A stretch of 64,000 nucleotides of DNA, taken from NCBI GenBank assembly GCA_023376005.1, contig CM042157.1:50983817-51047816 (forward strand), in the 5' to 3' direction. Position 1 is the stretch's first letter. The number at the start of each line of letters is the position of its first letter. A program made the translations under genes and the position numbers. Positions 36,340 to 47,054 of this stretch are shown here, one piece after another. This DNA is from Doryteuthis pealeii (lineage: Eukaryota > Mollusca > Cephalopoda > Myopsida > Loliginidae). A model generated the notes under the pieces. It did no database searches and was not told the DNA's origin. It was given only the letters and a program-made list of their open reading frames with translations.

Positions 36340-36440
36340 GTGGTAGACCTGAACATCTGAACAAAAAAAAATTTAGATGGGGGGGGCCATCTAAATTTTT
36401 TTTTCCTTCAATGGATTATTATCGATTACACACCAATCTA
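36340..36440 (+). repeat. family P 3' fragment with mini-palindrome
   Basis: ATTTAGATGG, G run, CCATCTAAAT forms a perfect small hairpin. It is followed by TTCAATGGATTATTATCGAT as in the main family P copy. Confidence 0.7.
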
Positions 36441-38272
36441 TCAGATATATATAGATAGAGGGGGGAGTATGCACAAGGGAGATAAATCTTTAGAGAAAAA
36501 ATAGGAGTTACCTCCCTTACATCGTTCCATTAATAGGCTGCCAAAATTATGGAGAACTGAAAGCGCTATATTACATCCGTGTATTTCAAAAGAAAAGATA
36601 AACATTTTTTTATTGGAAGTGTAGCCAAAAAGACTTATCTTTTTCGCAATTGACGTATTTATCACAAAAATTCTTTTTTGAAAGGGAGAAAATTCGGCCC
36701 GTTTTGTCATCCATATTGACGATATCTTTTTTTTTAATCTTTAAAAATCTGAAAATATCATGACATTTTTTCAGCGATAAAATTCAGGGCTAACTTTTGT
36801 TAAATTTTCAAGTTAGTCATTGATATTGACAAACGTGTAAAATTAACCTTAAAATGTTTAAGGTAGTAAAAAACTCAATTGAACTTTTTTGCATCAAATA
36901 TATTTAGCTGAACTTGCACAACGGTCGGAAAATTAAAACGGAAAGTTTATTGGAGGTCCCCCATGACAGTTTAACTTTTTGCGAATTGGGTTACGGTTTA
37001 GGGGTTTGGGGATTAAGGTTGTTTTTTATTATGTATTGCTTAAAAAACAAACAATAAAAAAATTTACTATAATGCTGAAATTCTTTTTTTTAAACCAAGT
37101 TTAATTGAAATTATACATTGCAATACTATAGGTACCACCAATTTGACCCTGTGCAATTTACCCCCCCCCCCTACATTTAACACAATGAAACTTGCAGAAA
37201 AATTAATATTTTCTTGAAAATTTTTTTCCATTCAAAAGAAAAAACATTAAACAAACTCCTGATGATTTTTTAAATTTTTTATCAGCTTACGAAAATAATG
37301 AAAATTATGATTGAAAAACAATGTTTTCATTTTTGCACTGTTAAATCAATTGAAAATTAACGTAGCTAAAAACAAGTTACGATAAGAGGATTTTTTAAAA
37401 ATTCTATGAAAAATCAATTAATGATCCGATTTTCACGAAGATTTCCATAAATGTTTACCATTGGATGTAAATACATCTGAAATAGTTTTTTCTAAAATAT
37501 ATTAGGGGAAATATTTTTTTACGAGGTCTATCACCTATTTTATTTTATGAGATAAAAAAAATGACGTGGAAAAAAAATTTGGTACTTTTTTTTCTATAAA
37601 GATAAGAGGCTGAATAACTATATCAATGAAATTGTATAACGTACCGAACTATAGTTTTTTTAGGAAAAATTAATGAAATCGGAAATAAAAAGTGCAAAAA
37701 AATGTCATAATATCAATATTTGAAACTTTTTTTTTTTGCATGTAATTGGTATGTACTATATTCTATTAAATTGTCAAAAAAAAAATTTTTTTTTTAAGAA
37801 ATTAATTTATACGAGATTTTCAATCTTTTGTGTGATTAAATATTTTTATTTTCTGCGTGAAATGAATTAATTTTTTTTTTTCTGCGGAAAAAAATCGAAT
37901 TTTTCACGTGAACTAAAAGTTGGTTCGATCCGTGCTCGATTAATATTTTTAAAAGAATTTGTAATTTTTATTGTTGAATAGTAATGTGTGATTCTTAGAA
38001 TATACGGAAGAGCAAAACTGACATGACGAGACGCTTCTCGGTAACTAAAGTTTGTTTTTCTGAGCGTAAAAAAATATTTTATTTAACTTTTACGACCAAT
38101 TAGAATAAAAATAATATATTGAATGATAGTTTTATCAGTTTTTCTCTTAGAAAAAATATTCAAATTTTCATTTTATTTTCGATTTTAAGAATTAATACTA
38201 AAACCGAAGACATTTTTTAACGTCAATTTCACTGCGAAATTTTAAGATTAAATTTTTTCAAGTTTTTATTCA

Positions 38273-38355
38273 TAGTAAATTGTAATATTAAAGTTTTTAA
38301 AGATTTTATTCATAGTAAATTGTAATATTAAAGTTTTTAAAGATTTTATTCATTT
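38273..38355. repeat. ~41-bp tandem duplication
   Basis: TTTATTCATAGTAAATTGTA with ATATTAAAGTTTTTAAAGAT occurs twice back to back without visible change. Confidence 0.9.
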
Positions 38356-38654
38356 TAATAGAAAAAATTTGGCTAAAAAAGTTTGTCCGTTACACCCATC
38401 CGTACTAAGAGGCATAACCGTAAATATGTATTTCTTTCTCTCTAAATCGCGGCCTGAAAATTACTCTTTCGCACGTAATATGGATAGGTTTGTTTATTTT
38501 TTAAGATAACGATGTAATTTTTCCCAATCGGATAATTTGATCTTTGAATTAACTATTTTTCTTTGTAACAACCCTGTACGATCTTTTTTTAACGAGATTT
38601 TTGATAAACAAAGTTCGGAAATATCTATTTCCATTTTATTCAAGATGGCCTAAA

Positions 38655-38785
38655 CGGTTTGGTGGTACCTACTACTTATCGATTTAGACACAGTTTGACC
38701 TTAAATAATAGATTTAATTATTTCTAATTCGCTTTTAAAATTCCTAGCAGATGACAAATTTGCCTATAGCTAACCTACGTTATAC
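38655..38785 (-). repeat. fold-back family F, single arm
   Basis: TACTTATCGATTTAGACA, TTTGACCTTAAATAATAG and TTCGCTTTTAAAATTCCTAG match the right arm of the element at 42136-42949. Confidence 0.75.
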
Positions 38786-39214
38786 CATCTGTCATCTGAC
38801 AAGTGTAAAATATCTACTTTAAATCATTAACTTGTATGTGAACTAACTGGAGCACAATCTACGACACACCCAAGATGGAAATAATGTTAAAACTACTCTC
38901 TTTTTAGCTCCGAATCGGTGGATTTTTCATCTTTCTTTTCCGTCAATTAATTCTATTTATTTAATTAAAACTTAATCTCTCGAAAGTGAACCGTGACAAC
39001 CACATGGCGAATACTACCTCTAAAATTTTTGTTTTTCATTTAGAAAAGAAAGAAAGTCTTTCGATTTTTATTGTTTTAAACAACAAATAATCCGGTTAAA
39101 AATATTATATGTTGGGGTACTTACGATGGGGGAAGGGTCAATTTACTATGTAAATGTTTTGTAAAATGTACCTCGACCGGTGTTTATCGAAAACGCCAAC
39201 AATCACAATTCAGC

Positions 39215-39290
39215 GGTGACTCCTCACGTAATGTAATACATTACGAGTGAGTTCGAATCTCACTGGATGTCCCATACAATTTACGCCCCT
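39215..39290 (+). repeat. SINE family D head fragment
   Basis: GAGTGAGTTCGAATCTCACT with GGATGTCCCA, similar to the box B region at 53755-53790. It lies in intron 1, about 90 bp past the exon 1 donor in the direction of transcription. Confidence 0.5.
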
Positions 39291-39375
39291 GAATTCATAG
39301 ACTACCCCATTATTTGTTTTAAGAAATAAGGGTATTTAATTTGTATTGATCACTAATTAAAAATTGCCAACTAAC

Positions 39376-39507
39376 CTTTTCTTTATTGACGTCTTTATTT
39401 AATGATTGCTTGATTTTGTCTTCGTCGATTTTCAAATTTTCACAAATCAAACAGGTGCGAATTCCTTTACAAGAACAAACCTTATAATCGTTCGGTTCTT
39501 TCATCAT
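39376..39507 (-). CDS. ALKBH4: ALKBH4 exon 1 (N-terminal cysteine cluster)
   Basis: Encodes residues 1-44. The start is the first of two adjacent ATGs (39507 and 39504); either could be used, since nothing upstream decides it. The exon carries the family's N-terminal cysteine cluster, CSCKGIRTCLICE (Cys11, Cys13, Cys19, Cys22), spaced CxC-x5-CxxC as in vertebrate ALKBH4 and plausibly metal-binding. It ends in NKEK at a donor reading AAAAG|GTTAGT (GT at 39374-39375), after exactly 44 codons. The open frame continues past the donor into intron, so an ORF-only view would overextend it. The cysteine motif is distinctive enough to identify the gene alone, and it joins in phase to exon 2 about 11 kb away. 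Confidence 0.92.
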
Positions 39508-39952
39508 TTCTCACACCAATAGATTTATTTTTTTACCTTTGTTCTTTTATTGATTTTTTTTTTAAATAAAAAGGTGGGTTACTTAAACCACCAACACCGG
39601 TAAGGCTTATCTTGCCTTCCCGCACTTTTTTTGCATATTTGAGTTCTCTTCAAAAATCCTTATTTGATATCGATCGAAAGAATAAATAGAATTCCAAATT
39701 TAATCTGCATTTTTAGTCAATCGAACTGATATCCATTGATTCAAATATTGAAATCATCGTCATAGCACTTAACACATCCATGTTGTTTAAAGATGAATGA
39801 ATTTTAAACTTAAAAAAGGAGAGTTACAAATAAAGGACAGTTAATCGTCAACGAACTTCATTAACAAACTGTATCAAAACTTACTACATCTGCTAATTTT
39901 GACTTCGCAAACGGATTTTACAAAATAAATTTAACCCCTCCTATTAAAAAAA

Positions 39953-40400
39953 AAATTACCAAAAATCAGGGAATTATCCGATTTTAATAAAAATTTTCAG
40001 TGTTGATTTATCAATGAATGAATTTCAGAATGCATCAGTTAATTTTATTTCAAAACTTTCTGATTGTTTCAGGCCTCTTAACTTTGACCCCCCCCTCCAT
40101 TATTTTTGAGGCGCAAAATATCGGTGGGGTTACTTTCGAAACTAATAACAGTATAAATAAAAAGGCAATAGACCGAAGGTGTGAATAATTGAAAAAAATA
40201 AATAAAAAAAACATTTTCAAGGGAGTGTGTCTAGTACCGAAAATCTAAAAATTAAATATAACGGTAAGCCTAAAATGCGTTTTTGACAAAATGACTTTAG
40301 CCCCCCCCCCCTTACAGAAAATAATTTACTAAAAATCAGGGAATTATCGGATTTTAATGAAATCTTCAGTGTTTATTTATCAATGAATGACCTTTATAAT
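39953..40400 (+). repeat. family P fragments
   Basis: Two adjacent partial copies of the ACCAAAAATCAGGGAATTAT, TTCAGTGTTGATTTATCAAT and TTTAGCCCCCC blocks, ending in a (TA)n run at 40418-40454. Confidence 0.7.
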
Positions 40401-40416
40401 CTTTATAACTATATTA

Positions 40417-40454
<38 letters not shown>

Positions 40455-40720
40455 CCACTGGCCTTTTTGTCATCTTTAAAAGTGAATTAAAAATAATTAA
40501 ATCTATTATTTAAGGTCAAACTTTGTTTAAATCGATAAGTAGTAACATAATGACCATCATTAAAAAAGAAAAATATTATTACAATATGCAATTTATTTTT
40601 AATACATTTTATACATTAAAAATCGTCCGAATTTCAACAAAAAGTTACGTTGAATTTATTTTGATTTATCGTGTTCAATAATGGCTTTAAAATATTTTTA
40701 AAATACTTATAAACATTTCT
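40455..40720 (+). repeat. fold-back family F, left arm copy
   Basis: GCCACTGGC, AAATAATTAAATCTATTATT and TAAGGTCAAACTTTG, then ATCGATAAGTAGTAACATAA, as in the left arm at 42136. Confidence 0.7.
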
Positions 40721-40959
40721 TTTTAGAAATAAGTAAAGCGTTACTTTAAATACATATTCATTAAATGTTACTGAAATTTTTCACACTCGTTTTAACTTTT
40801 AACCAAGGAAAATCCGTTTTTGTATGTAAAAAAATCAAAAATATATTTAGTTTCATTGAAAATAAAATTTGCATATTATTTACGTTTCGTGTATGGTATT
40901 CCATAATTGCCATAATATTTTTTTGTGTTGTTTGATTGACGTAAAACCCGGTTTTTGAC

Positions 40960-42046
40960 AAAATGAATTTAGCACCCTCTCCTAAAAATAAAGAACTTCT
41001 TAGAATTTTTTTTTTTTTTTACTATCTGATAGATTGGTGAGCAATCGATAATAATCCATTGAAGGAAAAAAACAAAAATTAAAAACAAAAATTTTAGATA
41101 GGGTTACAGATAGTCCTGTCCGGCCAGACATGACAAGATTTTGGAATTGCATTTTTTTTTTATTTTAGTTAAAAAAAATGTTAATTTAAAGAAAACATCA
41201 ATTAGAATTTGAATATTTTTAATTAAAAAGGAATAATTGAATTAAAAATAGTAATAATGAAATGAACTTACCTTAACTTATTAGATATTGAATCTTTCGG
41301 TTAAATTACTGACACAAACAATAACTCTCCTGAATAGAGAGGAAAATATTTTATGTTTTTAAAACATAAAACATTTGGCCTTCCATAGAATTATTGGTCA
41401 AACATTCTGTTTTTTTATTGAAAATCAATTCAATTGTTTTAAAATATGTGGCCTTGATATTAAGTTTAAAATGTTATATTTTTAGTTTCTAGAAATAAAT
41501 ATCTATTTAATGCAAACCTTACTTTATCCCCTCGAGTTAATAAGTTTTGAAGAAAAATTCTATTTTCGCAGAAAAAATATCGATATATAATTTTTTTTTA
41601 ATAAGATAATAGTCAATTAAATAATTATGGAAATGAGTAAAAAGAAATCTCCTAAAAAAATTATTTTATATTTTTTTACATTTTATTTTTCGATTTTCGG
41701 TACTTATTTTCTCATAGGAGCTCCACCGTAAAAAATTTTTTTTTGTTTCTATTCATAACTTCGGTCTTTTATCTCTTTATTTATACTGTAATTAGTATCA
41801 AGTTAGGACCAACTTGAAGCAATGTTACGCCCCCCAACATAAGGGGGTCAAAATTAAGTGACCTGAAAAAAAATGAGAAAGTTTTAAAATAAAATAAATA
41901 ATGCATTATAAAGATCATTCATTGATACATAAACACTGAAAATTTCATTAAAATCCGATAATTCCCTGAATTTTGGTAAATTATTTTCTGTAGGGGGGCT
42001 AAAGTCATTTTGTCAAAAAAGAATTTTAGCCTCTGTTTGCTAGTCC

Positions 42047-42052
<6 letters not shown>
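40960..42052 (-). repeat. family P, near full-length reverse copy
   Basis: Mirrors 34686-35826 over its length: CCTTCAATGGATTATTATCG near the start, then GAAATAAATATCTATTTAAT, AATCCGATAATTCCCTGA and GGGGGGCTAAAGTCATTTTG, ending TTTGCTAGTCCCTA beside a (TA)n run. Confidence 0.75.

Positions 42053-42135
<83 letters not shown>
42053..42135. repeat. (TA)n microsatellite
   Basis: Over 80 bases of pure TA between a family P end and a family F end. Confidence 0.95.
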
Positions 42136-42138
<3 letters not shown>

Positions 42139-42949
42139 CACTTTTGTCGGCTGCTAGGAATTTTAAAAGCGAATTAGGAATAATTAAATCTATTATTTAA
42201 GGTCAAACTTTGTCTAAATCGATAAGTAGTAACATACTAACCATCATTAAAAAAAGAAAAATATCATTACATATGCAGTTTATTTTTAAAAGATTTAAAA
42301 CTATTTGTTTTGGTCAATTTCGACGCGATCCGCCATTCAGCCTCTTTTTCGATGGTTTTAAGTGCTTGTTTACAATTTTACTGTAACATTCGCGATTGCC
42401 AAAAAATTTACCAAAAATCAGGTAATTATCCGATTTTAATGAAATTTTCAGTATTGATTTAACAATTAATGAATTTTATAATGCATTAGTTATTTTATTT
42501 CAAAACTTTAATTTAGTATTTTTTCTATGAAAAATTAATATATAAAATTCATTTAAAATGTGAAAAGCCTGATGTTAAGTTTAAAATGTTATAATTTGAG
42601 ATTCTAGAAATAAATATCTACTTAATGCAAACCTTATTAAAATCGGATAATTACCTGATTTTTTGTAATTTTTTTTGCAATCGCGAATGTTACCTTAAAA
42701 TTGTAAACAAGCGCGTAAAACCATTGAAAAATAGACAGAATGGTTGATCGCGTCGAAATATTCCAAAATAAATCGTTTTAAATCTATTAAAAATCAACTG
42801 CATATGTAATGATATTTTTCTTTTTTTAATGATGGTCATTATGTGATTACTTATCAATTTAGACAAAGTTTGACCTTAAATAATAGATTTAATTATTTTT
42901 AATTCGCTTTTAAAACTCTTAGCAGACGATATTATTGCCAGTACCTAGG
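42136..42949. mobile_element. fold-back element (family F), ~310-bp arms
   Basis: The left arm 42136-42441 and right arm 42634-42949 are inverted copies, about 90% alike by eye. The loop of about 190 bp shares sequence with family P. Outer ends are GGCAC...GGCTGCTAGG and CTTAGCAGACG...GCCAGTACC. No ORF. It resembles fold-back or long-TIR non-autonomous DNA elements. Confidence 0.75.
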
Positions 42950-43617
42950 TAATCATATTTTTTTAAGTTGGGGGAGGGGGTAATCTGTTGTAAAAAAAAC
43001 AAAATTGTATATAATTATGTTTTAGATTATCAGTGAAAAAAATTATACATCGATATTTGTTCTGTCTAAAAGGGTGGAAGCCTAACTTTTCAATTGAGTT
43101 TTCTCCAAAAATTGTTAGATGATATTAAAGTAGTTTGTTATTAAATAACATTTGTTTTTAGAATCTAAAAATATGAAATTTAAAACTTAAAATTAGGTAT
43201 TTCATATTTTAAATGAATTGTATCTATTAATTGGGTATGTAAATTGTTTTCTCAAGGCGCGTATGGGTAGCGCAATCAGTAATATTTATTTCAAAGAATT
43301 TCGATTTATTTCCATCGAATCAGTTTGATTGAAATGATTCAGTAATTTAAAAGAAAGAATTCGTTGATTAATAAGTCAACACTGAAAATTTTATTAAAAA
43401 CAGATAATTCCGTGATTTTTGGTAATTTTTTATTTATCCATTTGGGTTAGTGACTTGCCACCGTAGACGCGGGCATATCACGCTAAACTTCTTTTCCTAT
43501 AAAAGGTTTCAAACAAGTTTTATGGACGTTTTTGTTTCTGTGTGTTTAGAACGAAAATAGATATATCATTTTAATTCAACAATTTGAAATAAGTGTACTC
43601 ACACAGATATACGTTTT

Positions 43618-43768
43618 CGTAGATATATTTATTCAAGTGAATAACAAGCAACCTTCTATACTTTTAGGGCCCGTTTTCAGAGTGAGTCTGGACGGAAGTA
43701 AACAAACCCTGCTTGAGGGTTCAGGACTTAATGTAGTTAACTGTAGCTAATGGTCAAAACTGTTACAT
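43618..43768 (-). mobile_element. LTR fragment with polypurine tract
   Basis: Begins TGTAACAG on the minus strand and is repeated, diverged, at 61372-61525. It contains AATAAA within TGAATAAATATATC. Directly upstream on the minus strand is AAAGGGGGGA (43769-43778), where a 3' LTR would have its polypurine tract. Confidence 0.6.
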
Positions 43769-44037
43769 CCCCCCTTTGTGTGATTGAAAGTTTTTTTAAA
43801 GTAGGGTATGTGATGTTATCATTGACTTTGTGTATCTGTATGTATGCACACATTTGTATTTCCTTTTCTTTTATTCATTTCAATTTTTTAATTAAATTTT
43901 CCTGTTTTATTTTATTTTATTCTATTTTTTTAAAATTTAATGTCCATTTGTTGGTTATACCGGTGTTGTTTCATCTGTTAATATGTATTCCTTGTAGCGT
44001 GATGGAGTTCTGACATGTAATTCCTGATGTGGTTTGT

Positions 44038-44241
44038 GTTACATCAGTAAGCAATTACTGATAAGGGCCAAATAAAGGGTTATGCCCCTTTTGTTGTTGT
44101 GGTTATGTCCCCCTAGCGAGGGTAACACTCGCTAGGAGAGTCTAATAAAAGTTGTTAAACGCTCAACACGTGTTGCTTCGCTCCCTGCTTTTCCCATCTA
44201 GCATTCCAGAGATTACTGCTACGCTCGTGTATGATACAGTT
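44038..44241 (+). mobile_element. possible second LTR fragment
   Basis: Starts TGTTACATCAG, has two AATAAA-like signals, a palindromic CTAGCGAG...CTCGCTAG and ends TGATACA. No partner copy or primer site is seen, so the call is weak. Confidence 0.3.
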
Positions 44242-44284
44242 TGATCCTCGGCATGATCTTCATATGGTAGGGATACCCAATTTT

Positions 44285-44720
44285 TCGTCTGCTTTTCATT
44301 TTAAAAACGAATTAAAATTAATTATTATTTAAGATCAAATTTTTGTCTAAGTCGAAAAGAAGTAACATAATGAGAATCAATTTAAAAAAAGCAAGATAAT
44401 ATTACACATGTAATTTATTTTTAATACAGTTAAAACGATTTTTTTCGGTCAATTTCGATCGCGTATAACCTGAAACACTGTTTAAAAATGGCGTGTTTGC
44501 AAAATTAATGTAACATTCGCGATTGAAAAAAAAATTACCAAAAATCAGGGAATTATCCGATTTAAATGAAATTTTCAGTATTGATTAATCAATGAATGTG
44601 TTTTATAATGCATCAGTTATCTTATTTCAAAACTTTAATTAAGTATTTCTGCTATGATAAATTAATATATAAAATTCATTTATAATATAAGCTGCAACAT
44701 TTTAAGTTTAAAATGTCATA
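44285..44720 (+). repeat. fold-back family F, left half copy
   Basis: Colinear with 42136-42600 but diverged: GAAGTAACATAATGA, TAACATTCGCGATTG and AATCAGGGAATTATCCGA. Confidence 0.7.
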
Positions 44721-45480
44721 TTATTAGATTTTAAAAAGGGGGGAGGTCAAAATTGTATTGAAAAACACAGATTTTTCGACGAATTGGGTATACTTATCAT
44801 ATAGTCTTACTTTGTGTGTGTTTCCCTTGTTTTGGATGGGTCCGTAGGTAGGTGGCGCCGGTTTCACCTTATGGTGTTGCCATTTAACGTGGTGACGTTG
44901 TAGGATCTGGGCCCTTTGTTTGTGTTCGTAACTATTGCCCTTTCCCATGTAGCCGAATGGGGTTTATCACTGTTACATTCTGACTTTTGTGGAGTGTTGG
45001 CAAATCTTTTGTACCCCGGTTGTAATATTTTTCTTGTTCCTGTTGGCGTTTATATAAACCCCTCCAAGATTTTGTCCTTTTCAGGTTGTATGTTCTTTAT
45101 CTTGTATTTGTTTGTTTCCTTTTATTTCGCAATTTCGACACATTTCTTTAGATCCGTAATGGCAATATATTTCCTTCTGCACCAGTGTCTACTTTTACCA
45201 GTAGTTTTGCTGGGATCTTTTCTCTTCCTGGTACTTGGATTTTTATTTTCGTTAACCTCAGTAAGGTTATCCGAATTGTTTATCGTGTGGAATTGTAGAT
45301 CATCGTAATCACTATTGTCAGTGTCATTGTCTTACCGCATGAATATTTTTATTATGTTTTTGGTGGCCATATTTCGACTATTAACTTTCCCTTGGTAGAG
45401 TGTTGTATTTCGTTTTTCCTTCGCTTTGCAAACACTGGCCCAGTGGTTCCATTCCCAGATTTTAGGCATTCTGTACCATG
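44720..45480 (-). pseudogene. possible LTR-retroelement coding remnant
   Basis: The minus strand carries short, broken, Lys/Pro-rich frames (for example KPAPPTYGPIQNKGNTHKV). The plus-strand 130-codon hydrophobic ORF at 44916-45308 is probably their antisense shadow. No domain is certain. Position between an LTR fragment and gypsy pol pieces is the main reason for this call. Confidence 0.3.
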
Positions 45481-45492
45481 GTCTGAGCATTT

Positions 45493-45558
45493 TTCATTTC
45501 GTCTGTGGTTTTCTCCACATTTTGTCCAAAATGTGGAGAAAACCACAGACGAAATGAA
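45493..45558. repeat. perfect palindrome at retroelement junction
   Basis: Two 32-bp arms without mismatch (TTCATTTCGTCTGTGGTTTT and partner), separated by TC. It marks the boundary between the minus-oriented remnant and the plus-oriented integrase element. Confidence 0.9.
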
Positions 45559-45739
45559 GATGACGCGAATTTCTTATAAAGATGAGTTGAGTTGAATTCT
45601 TTGAAAAGTTGAGTTGAATTCTTCAAGGCCCTTAGTGTCAATATCTGGGACGAAGAATTTTAACTGTGACGTCATAGGTCACTCGGAAGATTCTTTTAGA
45701 TTTTTCTTTTTCTTTTTCTTTTTCCATCAATAATAAATT

Positions 45740-47050
45740 TCGACAAAGATGCTGACAGAGTAAATAATTGCTGGAACAATAAACCCAAAAGTGCAAAATC
45801 AATTACTTGCAGAAGATAAGAAAATGACCCTTGAGAAAGTTATACAAATGGGGAAAAAACTATGAAGCTTCAATCAACCACATGAAATAGTTATAAGCCA
45901 CAAGAAATCAAAACGCACAACTGAATGCCACAGAATACTCACAAAGACAGATCAAATAAAAGGTATAACCAGCTCCTGCACGTCCTGTCAGTATTTGAAA
46001 CCAAAATTTATAACCGGTGGGTTTTACACTCGTAAAGTCATACTACCTTTTACACTCGTAAAAGTCATACTACCTTTTCAGCGCCTAAATATAGACTTTA
46101 AAGGTCCACTACCAACATCTATACATGGTAACAAATATCTACTTACAATTATAGATGAATTCTCTCGCTTCTTTTTTGCTTTCCCCTGTAAAGATATAAC
46201 AAGCAAAACTATCACCCACTGTCTAAACCAACTGTTTTCGATCTTTGGTATGCTCGACATGATACACACTGATAGAGCGACTGATTTCCTCTCGGAAGAA
46301 ACTACAAACTATTTGCATGAAAAGGGCATTGCCACTTCGAAAACAAGCAGATACCATCCGGAAGTTAACGGACAAGTAGAGAAACTAAATGGCACTCTGT
46401 GAAAGGCTATTCAAGTAAACCTACACTCTCGTAACATGAAGCCCTATCACTGGGAAAATGTCCTACCTGACACACTCCATTCAATTAGATCCTTACTCTG
46501 TACTACAACGAATACAACCCCTCACGACAGATTGTTCAAGTATAGCCGCAAATCTACTTACAGGACTTCAATTCCCTCTTGGGCTAAACCGGGACCTATA
46601 TACGTCAGAAATCGCACCAAGTCAAGTAAATATGACCCTCCAGTAACCCCCGCTACTCTTCTGGAAATCAATCCTCACTATGCCCTTGTACGTCTACCAT
46701 CTGGTATCGAAACTACTGTCAATGTGCGAGATATAGCTTCCAAATCTACCAACGAAGAAGTCACTTGTATCAACGACTGTATTGCAAACCCTTCTAACAT
46801 GCACGGATCACCTGTATCCAGTCACGAAAGCCCAACCTGTGAAAAGGAAAGACTTCTGTTTCCAGAAACAAAGGACACTGATAGTCCTTGTGAAGTTGAT
46901 ACTAAATCTGTGAGACCTAGAATTCGAAGATTTCCTAACAAATACAGAGACTTTGTGACTGAATACAGAGACTTTGTGACTGAATGAGGTCACCCCTTTC
47001 TACCTAATACTTCTTGAAGGGAAAAATATTGTAAGTTGAATAGTTACATG
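45740..47050 (+). mobile_element. Ty3/gypsy 3' fragment (integrase and LTR start)
   Basis: Gag-like debris (45740-45850) lies next to an integrase region (45960-46987). A purine tract GAAGGGAAAAA (47016-47026) and TGTAAG at 47030 follow, as expected for polypurine tract and 3' LTR start. Cut at about 47050 by an element in the opposite orientation. Confidence 0.7.
45995..46987 (+). pseudogene. gypsy integrase, broken by one in-frame stop
   Basis: The zinc-binding end (CTSCQYLKP) lies just before 45995. The core shows the first Asp in RLNIDFKGPLP, the second in MIHTDRATDF and the Glu in NGQVEKLNGTL, all at integrase spacing. A single in-frame TGA at 46400-46402 separates this from the C-terminal region (to 46987), which includes the tail with ALVRLPSG. 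A short direct repeat encodes YRDFVTE twice at the very end. Apart from the stop the frame is open, so this copy is fairly young. Function would be cDNA integration. The 131-codon and 61-codon opposite-strand ORFs are shadows. Confidence 0.8.
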
Positions 47051-47054
47051 TCCG

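Larger units (their letters stand above)
36440..39375. other. AT-rich intron 1 DNA
   Basis: Diverged low-complexity sequence. It contains a direct ~41-bp duplication (38273-38355), a fold-back family arm (38655-38785) and a tRNA-like SINE fragment (39215-39290). No coding signal. Confidence 0.45.
22205..39507 (-). other. ALKBH4: ALKBH4 gene, three coding exons
   Basis: The full coding span of an AlkB-family Fe(II)/2-oxoglutarate dioxygenase. Three exons of 132, 207 and 567 nt (stop included) join in phase 0 to give 301 residues; human ALKBH4 is about the same length (302). Intron 1 (28404-39375, ~11 kb) and intron 2 (22772-28196, ~5.4 kb) are packed with retroelements, MITEs and microsatellites. 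Known role of the family: ALKBH4 demethylates monomethylated actin at Lys84 and supports actomyosin function and cytokinesis; a DNA 6mA role has also been reported. Function here is inferred from homology. Promoter and transcription start are not evident in the AT-rich DNA above 39507. Confidence 0.93.

Noticed and set aside
44916..45308. 130-codon hydrophobic ORF on the plus strand, suggesting a membrane protein
   Set aside because: It lies opposite Lys/Pro-rich retroelement-like debris, whose antisense naturally reads as Phe/Leu-rich. No family features.
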